Source of the DNA: Paroedura picta | Taxonomy: Eukaryota > Chordata > Lepidosauria > Squamata > Gekkonidae | Length of the DNA stretch: 64,000 nucleotides | Assembly (NCBI RefSeq): GCF_049243985.1 | Contig: NC_135373.1 | Coordinates: forward strand, 97,645,213-97,709,212 | Reading direction: 5' to 3' | Shown here: positions 22,380 to 32,500 of the stretch, piece by piece | Layout: the number at the start of each line of letters is the position of its first letter | Position numbering within the stretch: the first letter of the stretch is position 1 | Program-made: the position numbers and the translations under genes | Notes under the pieces: model-generated | What the model saw: the letters and a program-made list of their open reading frames with translations, nothing else | What the model was told of the DNA's origin: nothing | Database searches by the model: none

Positions 22380-23530
22380 AGACCAAGGTTTGGAACAGAC
22401 TGCTTTGGTTACGTTGGCTGATCACCTGTACTGAGAACCAGATGGGGGAATCTGACTTCTAGTTCCACGGGATGTCTCAACAGCCTTTGATACTATCAAC
22501 TGTAGTATCCCACTAAACTGCCTCAGTGCTTGGGACTAAGAGGCATTGTGTTATAGTGGTTTGAACCCTATATGGGAAGGTCAGCTTCAGAAAGTAATGT
22601 TGGGGGATTTCTGATCTGCCTTATAGTAATTGACCTGTGGGGTCTTGCAGATTTTGATCTCAACCATCCTATTTAATATCTATGTGAAGCTATAGGGGAG
22701 AGGTCATCAGGAGGCAAGGACTGTGATGTGAGCAATATATGGATGATGATACATAGTGTTACTTTTTCCAGCAAATCTGAATGCTCAGTGCTTGGAGTCA
22801 GTAATGGGCTGGATACGGGTGAACCATCTGAATTTAATGCTGCCAATGCAGCTGATCTTCAGGGTTAGTAGAAAGGTAGATTGCAGACTTGAGATATCTC
22901 CAGTATTGGATGGGATTATACTCTCCTTGAAAAGCCAGGTCCACAGCTTGAGAGTGCTGCTTGACACAGCAGTTACCATAGAAAGCCAGGAGGCACAGAG
23001 TGCTTTTGGCTGGTTTGTCAGCTGTATAAAATCCTGGTTCAGTCCAATCTAGGCCCAGTGATCCATGCCTCAGTTACAGCTATACTGGGCAACTGCAATG
23101 CGCTGTGTTTGGAACTACCCTTGAAGAGTATTTGGAAGTGTGGAACACTAACTAGACTGAGTCAGGGTTAGCTACCAGGAAAACATGACCCCAGAGCTAC
23201 AACAGTTATACTGGGTACTGATCTGATCCCATGTCCAGTTCAAGGTGTTGGTTTCGATCTTTAAAGACCTATTTGTCTTAGGACCAGGGTAGCTGAAGGA
23301 CTTTCTTCCACATGTTCCTGCCCAGGAGTTAAAAGCACAGGAGAGGCCATCCTGACTGTCCCAGGTATCAAAGAAGCTTGTGGGCACCCAAGAAAGGGCC
23401 TTTCCAATGACAGACCCAGTTTACAGCCTCCTCCGGGAGGTGCAGCTGGCCCCCTCTCTTTCCATTGTGGGGGAGGCAGTTTTATTTAGGAGTGCACTTG
23501 ACTAATTTAGTTTTTATTCACTGGCAGGCC
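22380..23530 (+). mobile_element. L2-like LINE fragment
   Basis: Degraded reverse-transcriptase sequence is legible in pieces: 'FDTINCSIPL' near 22485, 'FNIYVKL' near 22675 and 'LNLMLPMQLIFRVSRK' near 22830. The 3' region 'aggtgttggtttcgatctt', 'aaagacctatttgtctta' and 'gacccagtttacagcctcc' follows. The frame is broken many times, so the copy is old. The clade assignment (L2) is by general resemblance. Confidence 0.65.
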
Positions 23531-24274
23531 TAATTGGCGATTTTATATTGTGGCCTGTTAAGTGTTTTTTATAATATTTTTATTCTCACCTAGACAATGG
23601 CAAGAGGCAACCCATCTGCAGCTGACATTTGACCAGCTGACTTTGGTGGGTGTGGAGAGATTTCTTGGCAGCCCCTGAACTCTTCATCAGCTCAGCAGTA
23701 TGGTCAGTCCTGACCATCAAGTTCTGGCTAGCAGTAAATTAATGTTTCCCAGTTATGATGTCCTCAGTTTGGGTTTTTCAGGTAATATGTACCTGATTCC
23801 TGCTTTTTATCTCATAGGAAAATATCTCGGCAATCCTATAAATATTGCCAGTCTGGCATTAATGTCTTGGTTTAGCTTTACATCTTTTTGATAGCCAACC
23901 GGCCAAATTTTTCTAGCTCAAATAAAACACAGACTAGTAGAGTAGATAAAGGCTAGAATTCTGGAAAATCATCCTAAACTGCTTTTTCACTCATGGCAGG
24001 CACATCTGCTTGCACAAGAGGGAATAAGTTATTTTTGGCAATTCTTTCTGTTCACATAGCCCCACCCCACCCCCCACATACATATTCACAATAGTCAACT
24101 GATGCTATTGGGAAACAATTTCTGAATGGACCATGTAACTTTCACAACTGGGAAAACGTCTGCCATAATTTCTCCAATGTTTTTCTGAACTACGACTGAA
24201 TCCAAAAGACTAAATTACTTTTTTGGCAGAGAATCATACTGCATAATTTGGATGTTATGAAACAATTTACTAAA

Positions 24275-24680
24275 TTTGCTACTAATTTACAACCTATGGA
24301 TGCGAAAGCTGGACCTATGGATGCGAAAGAAGGAAGGCAGGAGGAGAATAGATGCCTTCAAATTATGTTGTTGGAGACAAATGCTGCGAATACCATGGCC
24401 AACCATAGCTACTGACAAGATAGTTTTAGAGAGGAGCAAACTATGTCATAAGGGAAGATATTACGGCTAAAGCTCACTTTGGACACATCATGCGATCAAG
24501 CTAGAAAAATCATTAATGCTCAGGCAAAAGGAAACGTGGTCGTCAAAGGATCCACTGGCTCAACATGATCAAAGCTGATACAGGGATGACCATGAACCAA
24601 CTAAAAGAAGCAGTCAGAGACGGGGTGCATGGTGAAGACTTTCCTATAGAATCGCTGAAGGTCGGACACGACTGAACGGA
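24275..24680 (+). mobile_element. Old RTE/BovB-like LINE 3' fragment
   Basis: The pieces 'tatggatgcgaaagctgga', 'atgttgttggagacaaatgct', 'ggacacatcatgcga', 'cgtcaaaggatccactgg' and 'aggtcggacacgactgaa' follow the order of the BovB C-terminal domain (YGCESW, LCCWRQM, FGHIM, RQRIHWL, GRTRLN). The strong divergence from the young BovB at 24987-25650 marks an older RTE lineage. A duplicated 'ctatggatgcgaaagctgg' lies near its start. Confidence 0.75.
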
Positions 24681-24714
24681 TAACATCATCGTTACTTTTG
24701 CCTTATATCTGTAC

Positions 24715-24800
24715 TCTTATGAAGACGGCATGCACTCAAAAGCTCATGCCTTGAATAAATCTTCGTTGGTCTTTATGGTGCTACTGGACTCAAATTTAAT
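24715..24800 (+). repeat. Interspersed repeat, copy related to 13965-14060
   Basis: 'ggcatgcactcaaaagctc', 'gccttgaataaatcttcgtt' and 'tatggtgctactggactca' are the reverse complement of the repeat at 13965. Confidence 0.6.
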
Positions 24801-24863
24801 ATCACTATGGTTATTGTTCCTAGCTGGCATTATCACTTTTACATCTCTCATCTGGTCCCAGGC

Positions 24864-24971
24864 GTTGTTATTGTTGTTAGGTGCGAATGGACTCCGGGGA
24901 ATGGTAGAGGACAGGAAGGCCTGGAGGATCATTGTCCATGGGGTCACGATGGGTCGGACACGACTTCGCAC
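24864..24971 (+). mobile_element. BovB 3' end in inverted orientation
   Basis: This is the last coding codons and 3' end of BovB (tggactccgg ... cgacttcgcac, 24888-24971), preceded by 'gttgttattgttgttagg', which is itself a BovB tail read backwards. With 24987-25070 it forms an inverted repeat with 84-bp arms. Confidence 0.85.
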
Positions 24972-24986
24972 ATAACAACAACAAAG

Positions 24987-25660
24987 GTGCGAAGTCGTGT
25001 CCGACCCATCGCGACCCCATGGACAATGATCCTCCAGGCCTTCCTGTCCTCTACCATTCCCCGGAGTCCATTTAAGTTTGCACCTACTGCTTCAGTGACT
25101 CCATCCAGCCACCTCATTCTCTGTCGTCCCCTTCTTCTTTTGCCTTCAATCGCTCCCAGCATTAGGCTCTTCTCCAGGGAGTCCTTCCTTCTCATGAGGT
25201 GGCCAAAGTATTTGAGTTTCATCTTCAGGATCTGGCCTTCGAAGGAGCAGACAGGGCTGATCTCCTTTAGGACTGACCGGTTTGTTCGCCTTGCAGTCCA
25301 AGGGACTCGCAAGAGTCTTCTCCAGCACCAGAGTTCAAAAGCCTCAATTCTTTGACGCTCGGCCTTCCTTATGGTCCAACTTTTGCAGCCATACATTGCA
25401 ACTGGGAATACCATAGCCTTGACTAAACGCACTTTTGTTGGCAGGGTGATGTCTCTGCTTTTTAGGATGCTGTCTAGATTTGCCATAGCTTTCCTGCCCA
25501 GGAGCAAGCGTCTTTTAATTTCTTTGCTGCAGTCCCCATCTGCAGTGATCTTGGAACCCAGGAAAATAAAATCTGTCACTATCTCCATTTCTTCCCCATC
25601 TATTTGCCAGGAACTCAGGCAGTATTTGGGATTAAGTTCAGGATTAGCACCACCACCGGC
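24987..25660 (-). mobile_element. BovB (RTE clade) LINE, 3' part with open reading frame
   Basis: The minus-strand frame runs 25588-24944 without a stop (214 aa) and contains the BovB C-terminal block: DFIFLGSKITADGDCSKEIK, RRLLLGRKAMANLDSILKSR, SRDITLPTKVRLVKAMVFPV, YGCKSWT, ELWCWRRLLRVPWTARRTN and GKRRRGRQRMRWLDGVTEA. The 5' end of ORF2 is missing (5' truncation) and the preceding residues 'QIDGEE' lie upstream to about 25640. BovB is known to have moved horizontally between squamates and ruminants; its enzyme also mobilises Sauria SINEs. The intact frame suggests a young insertion. Confidence 0.95.
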
Positions 25661-25860
25661 TCCTGATAATATTTAGAAATGCAAAGAAATCCGATCAATC
25701 TTTTTGACTATAACATATAGTGGCTGCACAGAACGCTTATACCCATACCACTGAACTCAAACTATACTATAGCTGCTAACCGTCCCTAGAGAAATGCTAA
25801 ACGCGAAGTTTACACACAGAAGCGCAAGGACAAGACCAATAAGTCCTGCCAGAATCAATT
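25661..25860. other. Unique spacer downstream of the U12 gene
   Basis: No repeat is recognised. The part nearest 25880 contains the snRNA 3' box. Confidence 0.4.
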
Positions 25861-25880
25861 TGCTTTTTTTTCCAAAACGG
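25861..25880 (-). terminator. RNU12: snRNA 3' box of the U12 gene
   Basis: Minus-strand GTTTTGGAAAAAAAAGCA lies directly after the U12 3' end and fits the GTTT-N-AAA(R)NNAGA type box used by Pol II snRNA genes for 3' end formation. Confidence 0.65.
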
Positions 25881-25882
25881 GA

Positions 25883-26032
25883 CGGGGCAGATCAAACGCC
25901 GAGGCATCCCACTAAGTAGGCGGGTCACCATAGGGACGACCTGTACCCGTTCAAAAATTCTTCTCACATTAGCAGTGAGGATCCGGGCGTCACCCCGGAT
26001 CGTTATTTTCCTTACTCATAAGTTTAAGGCAT
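25883..26032 (-). ncRNA. RNU12: U12 minor spliceosomal snRNA
   Basis: The 150-nt minus-strand sequence begins ATGCCTTAAACTTATGAGTA and ends GATCTGCCCCG, as in vertebrate U12. The branch-site recognition segment GTAAGGAA (complement at 26008-26015) and the Sm site AATTTTTG (complement at 25952-25959) are intact. Stem-loop I reads GATCCGGGG TGAC GCCCGGATC; compared with the human sequence as I remember it (GATTCGGGG/CCCGAATC) a U-A pair has become C-G on both sides, a compensatory change that argues for a working gene. U12 pairs with the branch point of U12-type introns in the U11/U12 di-snRNP. The gene is divergent from POLDIP3 with about 430 bp between U12 position 1 and the POLDIP3 start codon, the same arrangement as in human. 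Confidence 0.97.
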
Positions 26033-26072
26033 AACCTTCTCGGCCGCAGAGAATTCATATGGATGCGTCCAC

Positions 26073-26110
26073 TGAATCTGTTGGTCAGAATGAGCAAACA
26101 TAGGTAATTA
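26073..26110 (-). promoter_or_regulatory. RNU12: Probable proximal sequence element region of RNU12
   Basis: The PSE of Pol II snRNA genes lies about 45-65 bp upstream. On the minus strand this interval holds TGACCAACAGATTCAGTGG (-41 to -60) and TTACCTATGTTTGCTCATT (about -59 to -78), either of which could serve. There is no TATA box after it, as expected for a Pol II snRNA gene. The exact PSE is not resolved. Confidence 0.4.
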
Positions 26111-26233
26111 AACAGAAGCACAGGAGTCATAGAATAGAGCTTTTATGTCCTTTCTTATGGTTATTTCTGAAATAAGTGTAGGAAAAGGCATTTTTGGGGC
26201 GAGAAAATGATCATTTACGCCTCTTCGGCGAGT

Positions 26234-26241
26234 ATGCAAAT
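26234..26241. promoter_or_regulatory. Octamer ATGCAAAT (distal sequence element)
   Basis: A perfect octamer lies about 202-209 bp upstream of U12 position 1, the usual DSE distance for snRNA genes, where Oct-1 binds. It also lies about 225 bp upstream of the POLDIP3 start codon and may serve both directions. Confidence 0.75.
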
Positions 26242-26560
26242 AGCCATTGTCCCCGCGAGGAACGATGGGAGCCCAGCTACGGCGGCGCTCTCTCCCCCTC
26301 CCCGTTTTCTCGCACTCGTCAAGCCGACGCGGGCAAAATCGCGAGACTTCCCCCTTCCCCGCCGTTGGTGTGAAGGCAGACGCGGCGACGCAAGACCGGA
26401 AGTAGTTAAATCTCATGTCCGGCCCCTGGTCGCTGCGACTCGTCTCCAGGCCTAGCGACGACATGGCGGACTTGTCTCTGGACGAGCTGATCAGGAAGCG
26501 CGGAGTCCATGTAAACGCGCAGGGGAGGTGAGCCTGAGGGGAGGACGAGCGGCTCGCGGG
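26240..26560. promoter_or_regulatory. CpG-rich bidirectional promoter of POLDIP3 and RNU12
   Basis: CpG density rises sharply from about 26215 and stays high through POLDIP3 exon 1. An ETS/GABP site ACCGGAAGT is at 26395-26403, 60 bp before the start codon. No TATA box is seen, typical of a housekeeping promoter. Confidence 0.75.
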
Positions 26561-29500
26561 AGAGGCCCAGCTAGCGGCTCCCTCCGTCCCTCCTTGCTGG
26601 CGGCGCAGAGCCGAGGTCGGGGGGGGGTGGCCCCCCCTTCCTCTCCTGCCGTGCCCCGAAAGCTGCCCACTGGCCCTTGGCTGTGACGTCTTTTGTCACG
26701 TGTGACCCGCTGGAGCGTTCGGCTGGGGAGGGGGGACGACGACGACGGACTTGAGTTCGGGGGGGGGGGGTGCGCGTGCACCTGGATCCTGAGATGTAAT
26801 GCTTGAATGTGGTGTGTGTGGAGGGGCGACAGTGAATGCAGGTCTGCACTAAAATTGTGACCCTTCCCTCAATCGGATTCTCGGGCGCCCTCAAGCTATG
26901 TTCAGCTGTACAGGCCCAGAAGTGCGCCTCTTGCAGTATCTCAAGGGGCCGATCTTGAGCTTTTTGCCGCTGGAAGTATGACTAGGGAACCTGCTGGAGT
27001 AGTAGGGTTACCCCAGCCTCTTCCCTTTCTGGGTCGTAGCAAAATTTAGCCCCCACTATAGCATTCTTCCAGGGGAAACGTAATCCCTCCTCTCGCCTAC
27101 TGTTCGTATCTCCACCTTGCAGAGTTCCTGCCTGTTCCTGTCAAGCACTCCCTCAGCCTAAAGTGTTGTCCTCAGTTTGTCAAATAGATCTTAGTTGCTA
27201 AAGGAACCAAAAAGAGCCCAGACATCATAAAAGAATCCAAAATTTGACTTGAGGGATAGATAAATGGTTTGATTTCATCTGTCTTCCTGTTGTCAGTTCA
27301 TGTGTTTATATTCACTTAATCCTTCCCTGCACCACTTTTACTTGTCTAGTATAGACTGGAAGTACTCTGCCTAGGGACTAGTTTATGTATGAGGTTTTCT
27401 CAAAATAATTGTTCAGCACTAGAATGATGAATGTTTCCTGATTTTCATCCAGCCCCTGAATATTTGCCCTGAACACTTGCAGGAACTTTGTGTCCTGACT
27501 GTACTTGAATTTTCTGTTGTATAGTAAGTATTTCTTGAGATGCCATCAGGCCAGCTGATTAATAGTTACGCATCCTAAATCCTGGAGGTAATCTGTAGTT
27601 AACTATTGTTGTATGTTGCTGTCACAGCTACAGTTATGGTTATTTATCCTAATGAAGCTGGATGGGGAAAAGCCTATAATAACCTAACAGATTTAGGTAG
27701 CGATATTGGCATGGCAGCGGGGGAGGGCAGGGAACAGGAAGAATCTCACAAGCGTATATAGTCTGGCTCCCTTCCTAAGAGCAGAGGTCCTGTCCAGCCT
27801 TCTCCTTGTGAGGCACAATGAAAGGAAATTTTGTAACATTCCTAGGCAAGCATTCTAAGAGCGTGCAAGACAGTGTCATGAGTGGCACTTTTTGCTGAAT
27901 TGGGTGCTAGTCACTTGACAATGGAGAGCTATTTGCAATGATGGGACCTTGTTTCTGGAATGCATAAATTATGTATCAGATCTTTATGGCAGAGCACTAA
28001 GATAACTGTCACATTCATCAACTGTGATGACCATTGGGACACTAATTTTGAGGTGCTAAACAAACGGCTTGAATTCCTAAGTGCTGGCATCAAATTTTTA
28101 CTCTTCTAAGTCACCAGGTACCCACCATATTTTTAGATCTTCTTTTCACCAGGGTCCAGACATTTGAATGAAATGACTAAATATGAGGATTGGCCAAGAT
28201 GCTAATTGAAACTTGATTAAAAGGTAATTTTGATGCACCTTCTTTCCAGACTATGAAAAGTATCTCTGTGGAGACTGATAGACTTCTTGGTTAAGCTGGC
28301 TACATTGGAGTTAGAGCTTCCAACTGCCAGTTTCATTGTTTAATGCCATATGTCACTGGTCCAGCCTCCACAAGTACAGATTAGGAGCGGGAATCTGGAT
28401 TCCAAATTTGGGGAGCAATTAAGGCCAAACTGTTTTTTTTCCTGTTCCATGCCAGAGTAAAATATGCATGTGATTTTATTTAGAAACCAACAGGAAAATA
28501 CCATTGTGTGCATTTGTTGTCTGAGCCTCAGGGGAGGGTGGCATATATAAATAATAAATATAAATAAATACTTTACAGGATTCAGTTTCTTCTCTGATCA
28601 TCTCTTTCCTTTCTGTTGCATGCATATTAATCCTGTTCAGTTTCACTTCATATGATAAAATCTCCACAGTCTCTTTCTTCTGAGTGGTCTGGAGTTGGTT
28701 GTCTCCCAGTGTTTTATTTTACAGTGTTGAAATGTTGCATCTTATGTAACATTTGATATTTCTTTTCTAGGTTGAACACCAGGCCAGTATTTGGTGGCAT
28801 CAGATCCCGAATTGGAATTCAACAAACTTTTCTTAACAGGCCAACATCAAGTGTTGGTTTCCAGCGAACATTTGATGCACGTCAAAAGATTGGCGTTACT
28901 GACGCCCGGCAGAAAATCGGTGTGAAAGATGCCCGGGAGAAACTGCTTCAAAAAGATGCTAGATTCAAAATAAAAGGGAAAGTACAGGATGCCCGAGAGA
29001 TGCTCAATTCTCGGAAGCAGCAAAGTGTCGAAAAGGTGACCAAAGTTGTTGATGCCAGAGAGAAGATCAGCTTGAAAAGGAGCGTGCCCACTGCAGGCAT
29101 TATGAATACTGCTATGGAAACAGTGGCTCCTGCCGTGAAGATAACAAAAACAATTCAGGTAGGTTGCGGTTGTCAGCTCGTAGAGAGTTGGTTCCATGTC
29201 TTTCAAAGGGAACAGAAGGGGAAAGCAGCAATGTAGATTAATTGTAAGAGTAATAAATTTGTGCATGTGAATTCTGGATTTTCACCTTGTTCCATAAACT
29301 GAGGTTTTAAGCAGTTGTGCATTCTCTGCATATTAAAATTGGTGTTGGTGCATTCTACAAAAATTTAATTTGTTTCTGTTATGTGTTCTTATTTTGCTTT
29401 TGTTCTTCCAAAGTTAAATATGGGGAGCATTTTAATGCTGACTCTATCAAGCCTGCTTTCTTTAGCACAGAATACTAATACAGTATGTTTGCATATTGTT

Positions 29501-32500
29501 GGGGGGGGGAATTCTACAGAATAAAATTGCTTGTAATATTCTTGAGTGTATGTAGAATTTATATCAGCATTATGTTTGTTTTTTATTACATGGTATACAG
29601 TCCCTTTCTACACAGAGTATAAATGCCAGTATAATGCTATTGAAATATTATTTTTCCTTACTTTTTGTATCTTGTGATGTCTATGCCTACCTTTCATGTC
29701 AGTCATATGTTGCCTGAAAGTGTAAAGGTGGAGTGGAAAGGTTGCTCTTCTTAAGGATGAAACAGCCTGGTACAGAGTAATCCAGCAATGGAGCAGTCTC
29801 ATAAACTGAGTTCACGCAATGTGTGCTATGTTGTTAATGATGTCACTTCTCTCCTCCCCCACTACAGCAGAAGGCTGCAGCTCCATCACACTCTCACCCT
29901 GCAAGTATGAAGATCAATGTTGTGAATAATCATACACACAAACAGGTATGTGTCATTAATTAGCAAGGTGAGAAATGCTCAGATACTATAGAACATCCAG
30001 AAGGTTTTGGACAGAAAGTATGTTAGTTTTATAAGATATAAGCAAATGATTTGAGCCTTTGCTTGCTTTGTGTAAATAATACATTCATGGGACATGGGCT
30101 TACAGCATTGTCTGCATTTGGTTCATTCTGATAAGTCACTAAGGATCATATACTGTATCTCATAATAAGAAGTCACGGTCAGGATAGTGAGCACTTTTGG
30201 AACCTTCCTCACTGGCACGGTACTCTGCTGCTAGTGCCTTTTGCACTTGCATTATCCTCTGCCCTCTCTTAGTGTCATTGGCTGATTTTGTTCTGAAGTC
30301 ACAGGGAACCTGAGCTGGCACGCTGTCTTATTTTCTCTAGCTGTACATGGCTTCATGGCTTTCATTTAATAGAGAGCCTAATTAGACTAGCACTAGCTGG
30401 CTGCGTGCTGAGACAAATCCAAGAGAAACTGAATGCTGAGATCAGTGAGTAGCTTTAGCCAATATGAATTAGGCTTCTGAGAGATACTTTAGGTAAGCCA
30501 ACTGAGGGGTTTTGGAACTGTTCATTGAGCACAGACTGTGATATCTATGAAGTTTTTTGCCTTCAGAGGCTGCCAATGTTGCTTCAGAGAAGGAACAAAC
30601 ATGTTTTTATTGCCCAAGCTAGGATAATCCCTGGAAGCTTGTTGGACTGTATTTGCCACAGCACTGAAATGGATGTGCCAGCAACCATCCTGAAGAGACA
30701 GTGGAGGCCCTGATGATAGTTATTTAACAGCTTACCCCATAAAAGCCAAGTGTCCTTTGGAATATCCACCTCACATTTAAAAAACCCCCGGAAATCTCAA
30801 GTAAACAGCTTTCATTTAAATCATTTATCTGCTATTTGGTTTTAGTGCCTGTATGACACAGAAGATGATGATGAACCTACATCTCCCCTCCCTAGCAAGC
30901 AGATGAAAATTACTACCACAAACAGTTTTCTTCATAATACAGTAAGGGTCTGTCTCAGTAATTTACTCTTTTACCATCCCCTCCACACCCAAGCCCCTGA
31001 CGTTAAAGCTGAAGTGCTGTGTGAATGTGCTGAATGATCAAATTATTGCAGCCCCTTTGGCCTTGTATTTGTTTCCAAATATGTGGCATTTTGGGCCCAT
31101 CCAATTCTGTTTAATTATGCTTGCATTTTTACCTCTGAACAAATGTCTCTTTGCTGTTTTGCTGCCTCCCTATTGCAGCAAAATTTTATCTTGCTGGTTC
31201 TAAATTGTGTCGTAATGCATAGTTGTTCAGCAGGCATCAACATTCTGGCCAAGATTGGAGGAAAAGGCATGTGGGGAAAGGAGAGCAGAAGTCTGGCTTC
31301 TGCTAGTCAAGTCCAGCCAGGTGTCTGTATTGAACCTACCCCATCGTATTTCTAAAATTGTCTTCAAGCAATTCAGAACTTAGATTTCAGGCCTCCTGAT
31401 TTTTACTTGCAGTCCAAAATTGATAGAGAGATGTCTCCTTCTTCTATCCCAATTCCTCATCTCCTGTTTAGCAGGGTTGTTAGGCCACCCTAAGATGGCA
31501 GCCAAGCTTCTATGATTAGAGATCTTTTTTCCCTTAAGCAGTGATGTCAATACATATTTTTCCCTGCAAACCTAAGGGTCTCTCAGGTTTGCAAAAAAAT
31601 TCCCTCAATCTGGGTGGCCCTCCAGAATAATATCTTGTTACCAGTAGAGTCTTGTACAACTGCTTTCCAAGGGGTTTTTGAAATTACACATCTGGTTCTG
31701 TTAATTCATGTTGACCTTTAGTCAGAGATTTAGAAAGATTGTCATGCATTCTTAACCATGTATACCATTAAATGTCATGGTCTGCTTAAAAGGTCAACAA
31801 TGTTTTTGTTGATTTTTCATGGGGGCTTTATGTTTTCAGGGGCAGGGACAGATGAGAGTGAGGAAGTCTTATTTACTTTATTTACCCAGTTTATTATCTG
31901 GTAGTTCATGTGCTGCTTACTTCTCTTTAAGCTAAATAAAGCCTTTATTTTGGAAGACTGCAACTCACTTGCTCAGGAACAGTGCTGCTGCTGAGCTTAA
32001 TGGAATTACCTTGACAGAAATAGGCTGTGGGTTGCAACCTAATTCTATCATCTATACTGAAATTGTTTCCTTCTCTTCAATACCCTTGTCCACTTTTGTG
32101 TTTCTATCTGTTAAAACTGTGAATGGTCAGTCAGAATGGCACCATGCAGTCCAGAATAGAATGATTTTGGAGCATTTTGTTTTCTGGCATTCTGTTTTCC
32201 TTTGTGATCAGACTAGCAAACAGAGGTAACTTTTTCAGCATATTATCAAAATACTTCCTGTATGGTGCAAACCAGCATGACATTATTTTTTCGTGCATAA
32301 TCTACCCCTTATCCCTTTCTTCAAACTATTGTAAATACTGTATCAATAGTCTCAGCACAGACCCTTGTTTTCCAATTAACCTCCTGTACTAAATATATTG
32401 GCTGCAACCCTGCATTTTGGCATGCATGAAGTGTGCCAGTGTAGATGTTTCTTGTTTTGTTTTGTGGTAGAAAATGCTTGGTACATGTACACTGAGAGAT

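Noticed and set aside
24807-25355. 182-aa plus-strand frame
   Set aside because: Antisense to the BovB coding sequence and through the inverted repeat; not a gene.
26491-26894. Minus-strand frames (96-107 aa) opposite POLDIP3 exon 1
   Set aside because: Shadow of the CpG island, proline/arginine-rich with no domain.
28500-28575. AT-rich tandem ATAA stretch considered as an AT-rich regulatory site
   Set aside because: It is the ordinary tail of an interspersed repeat.
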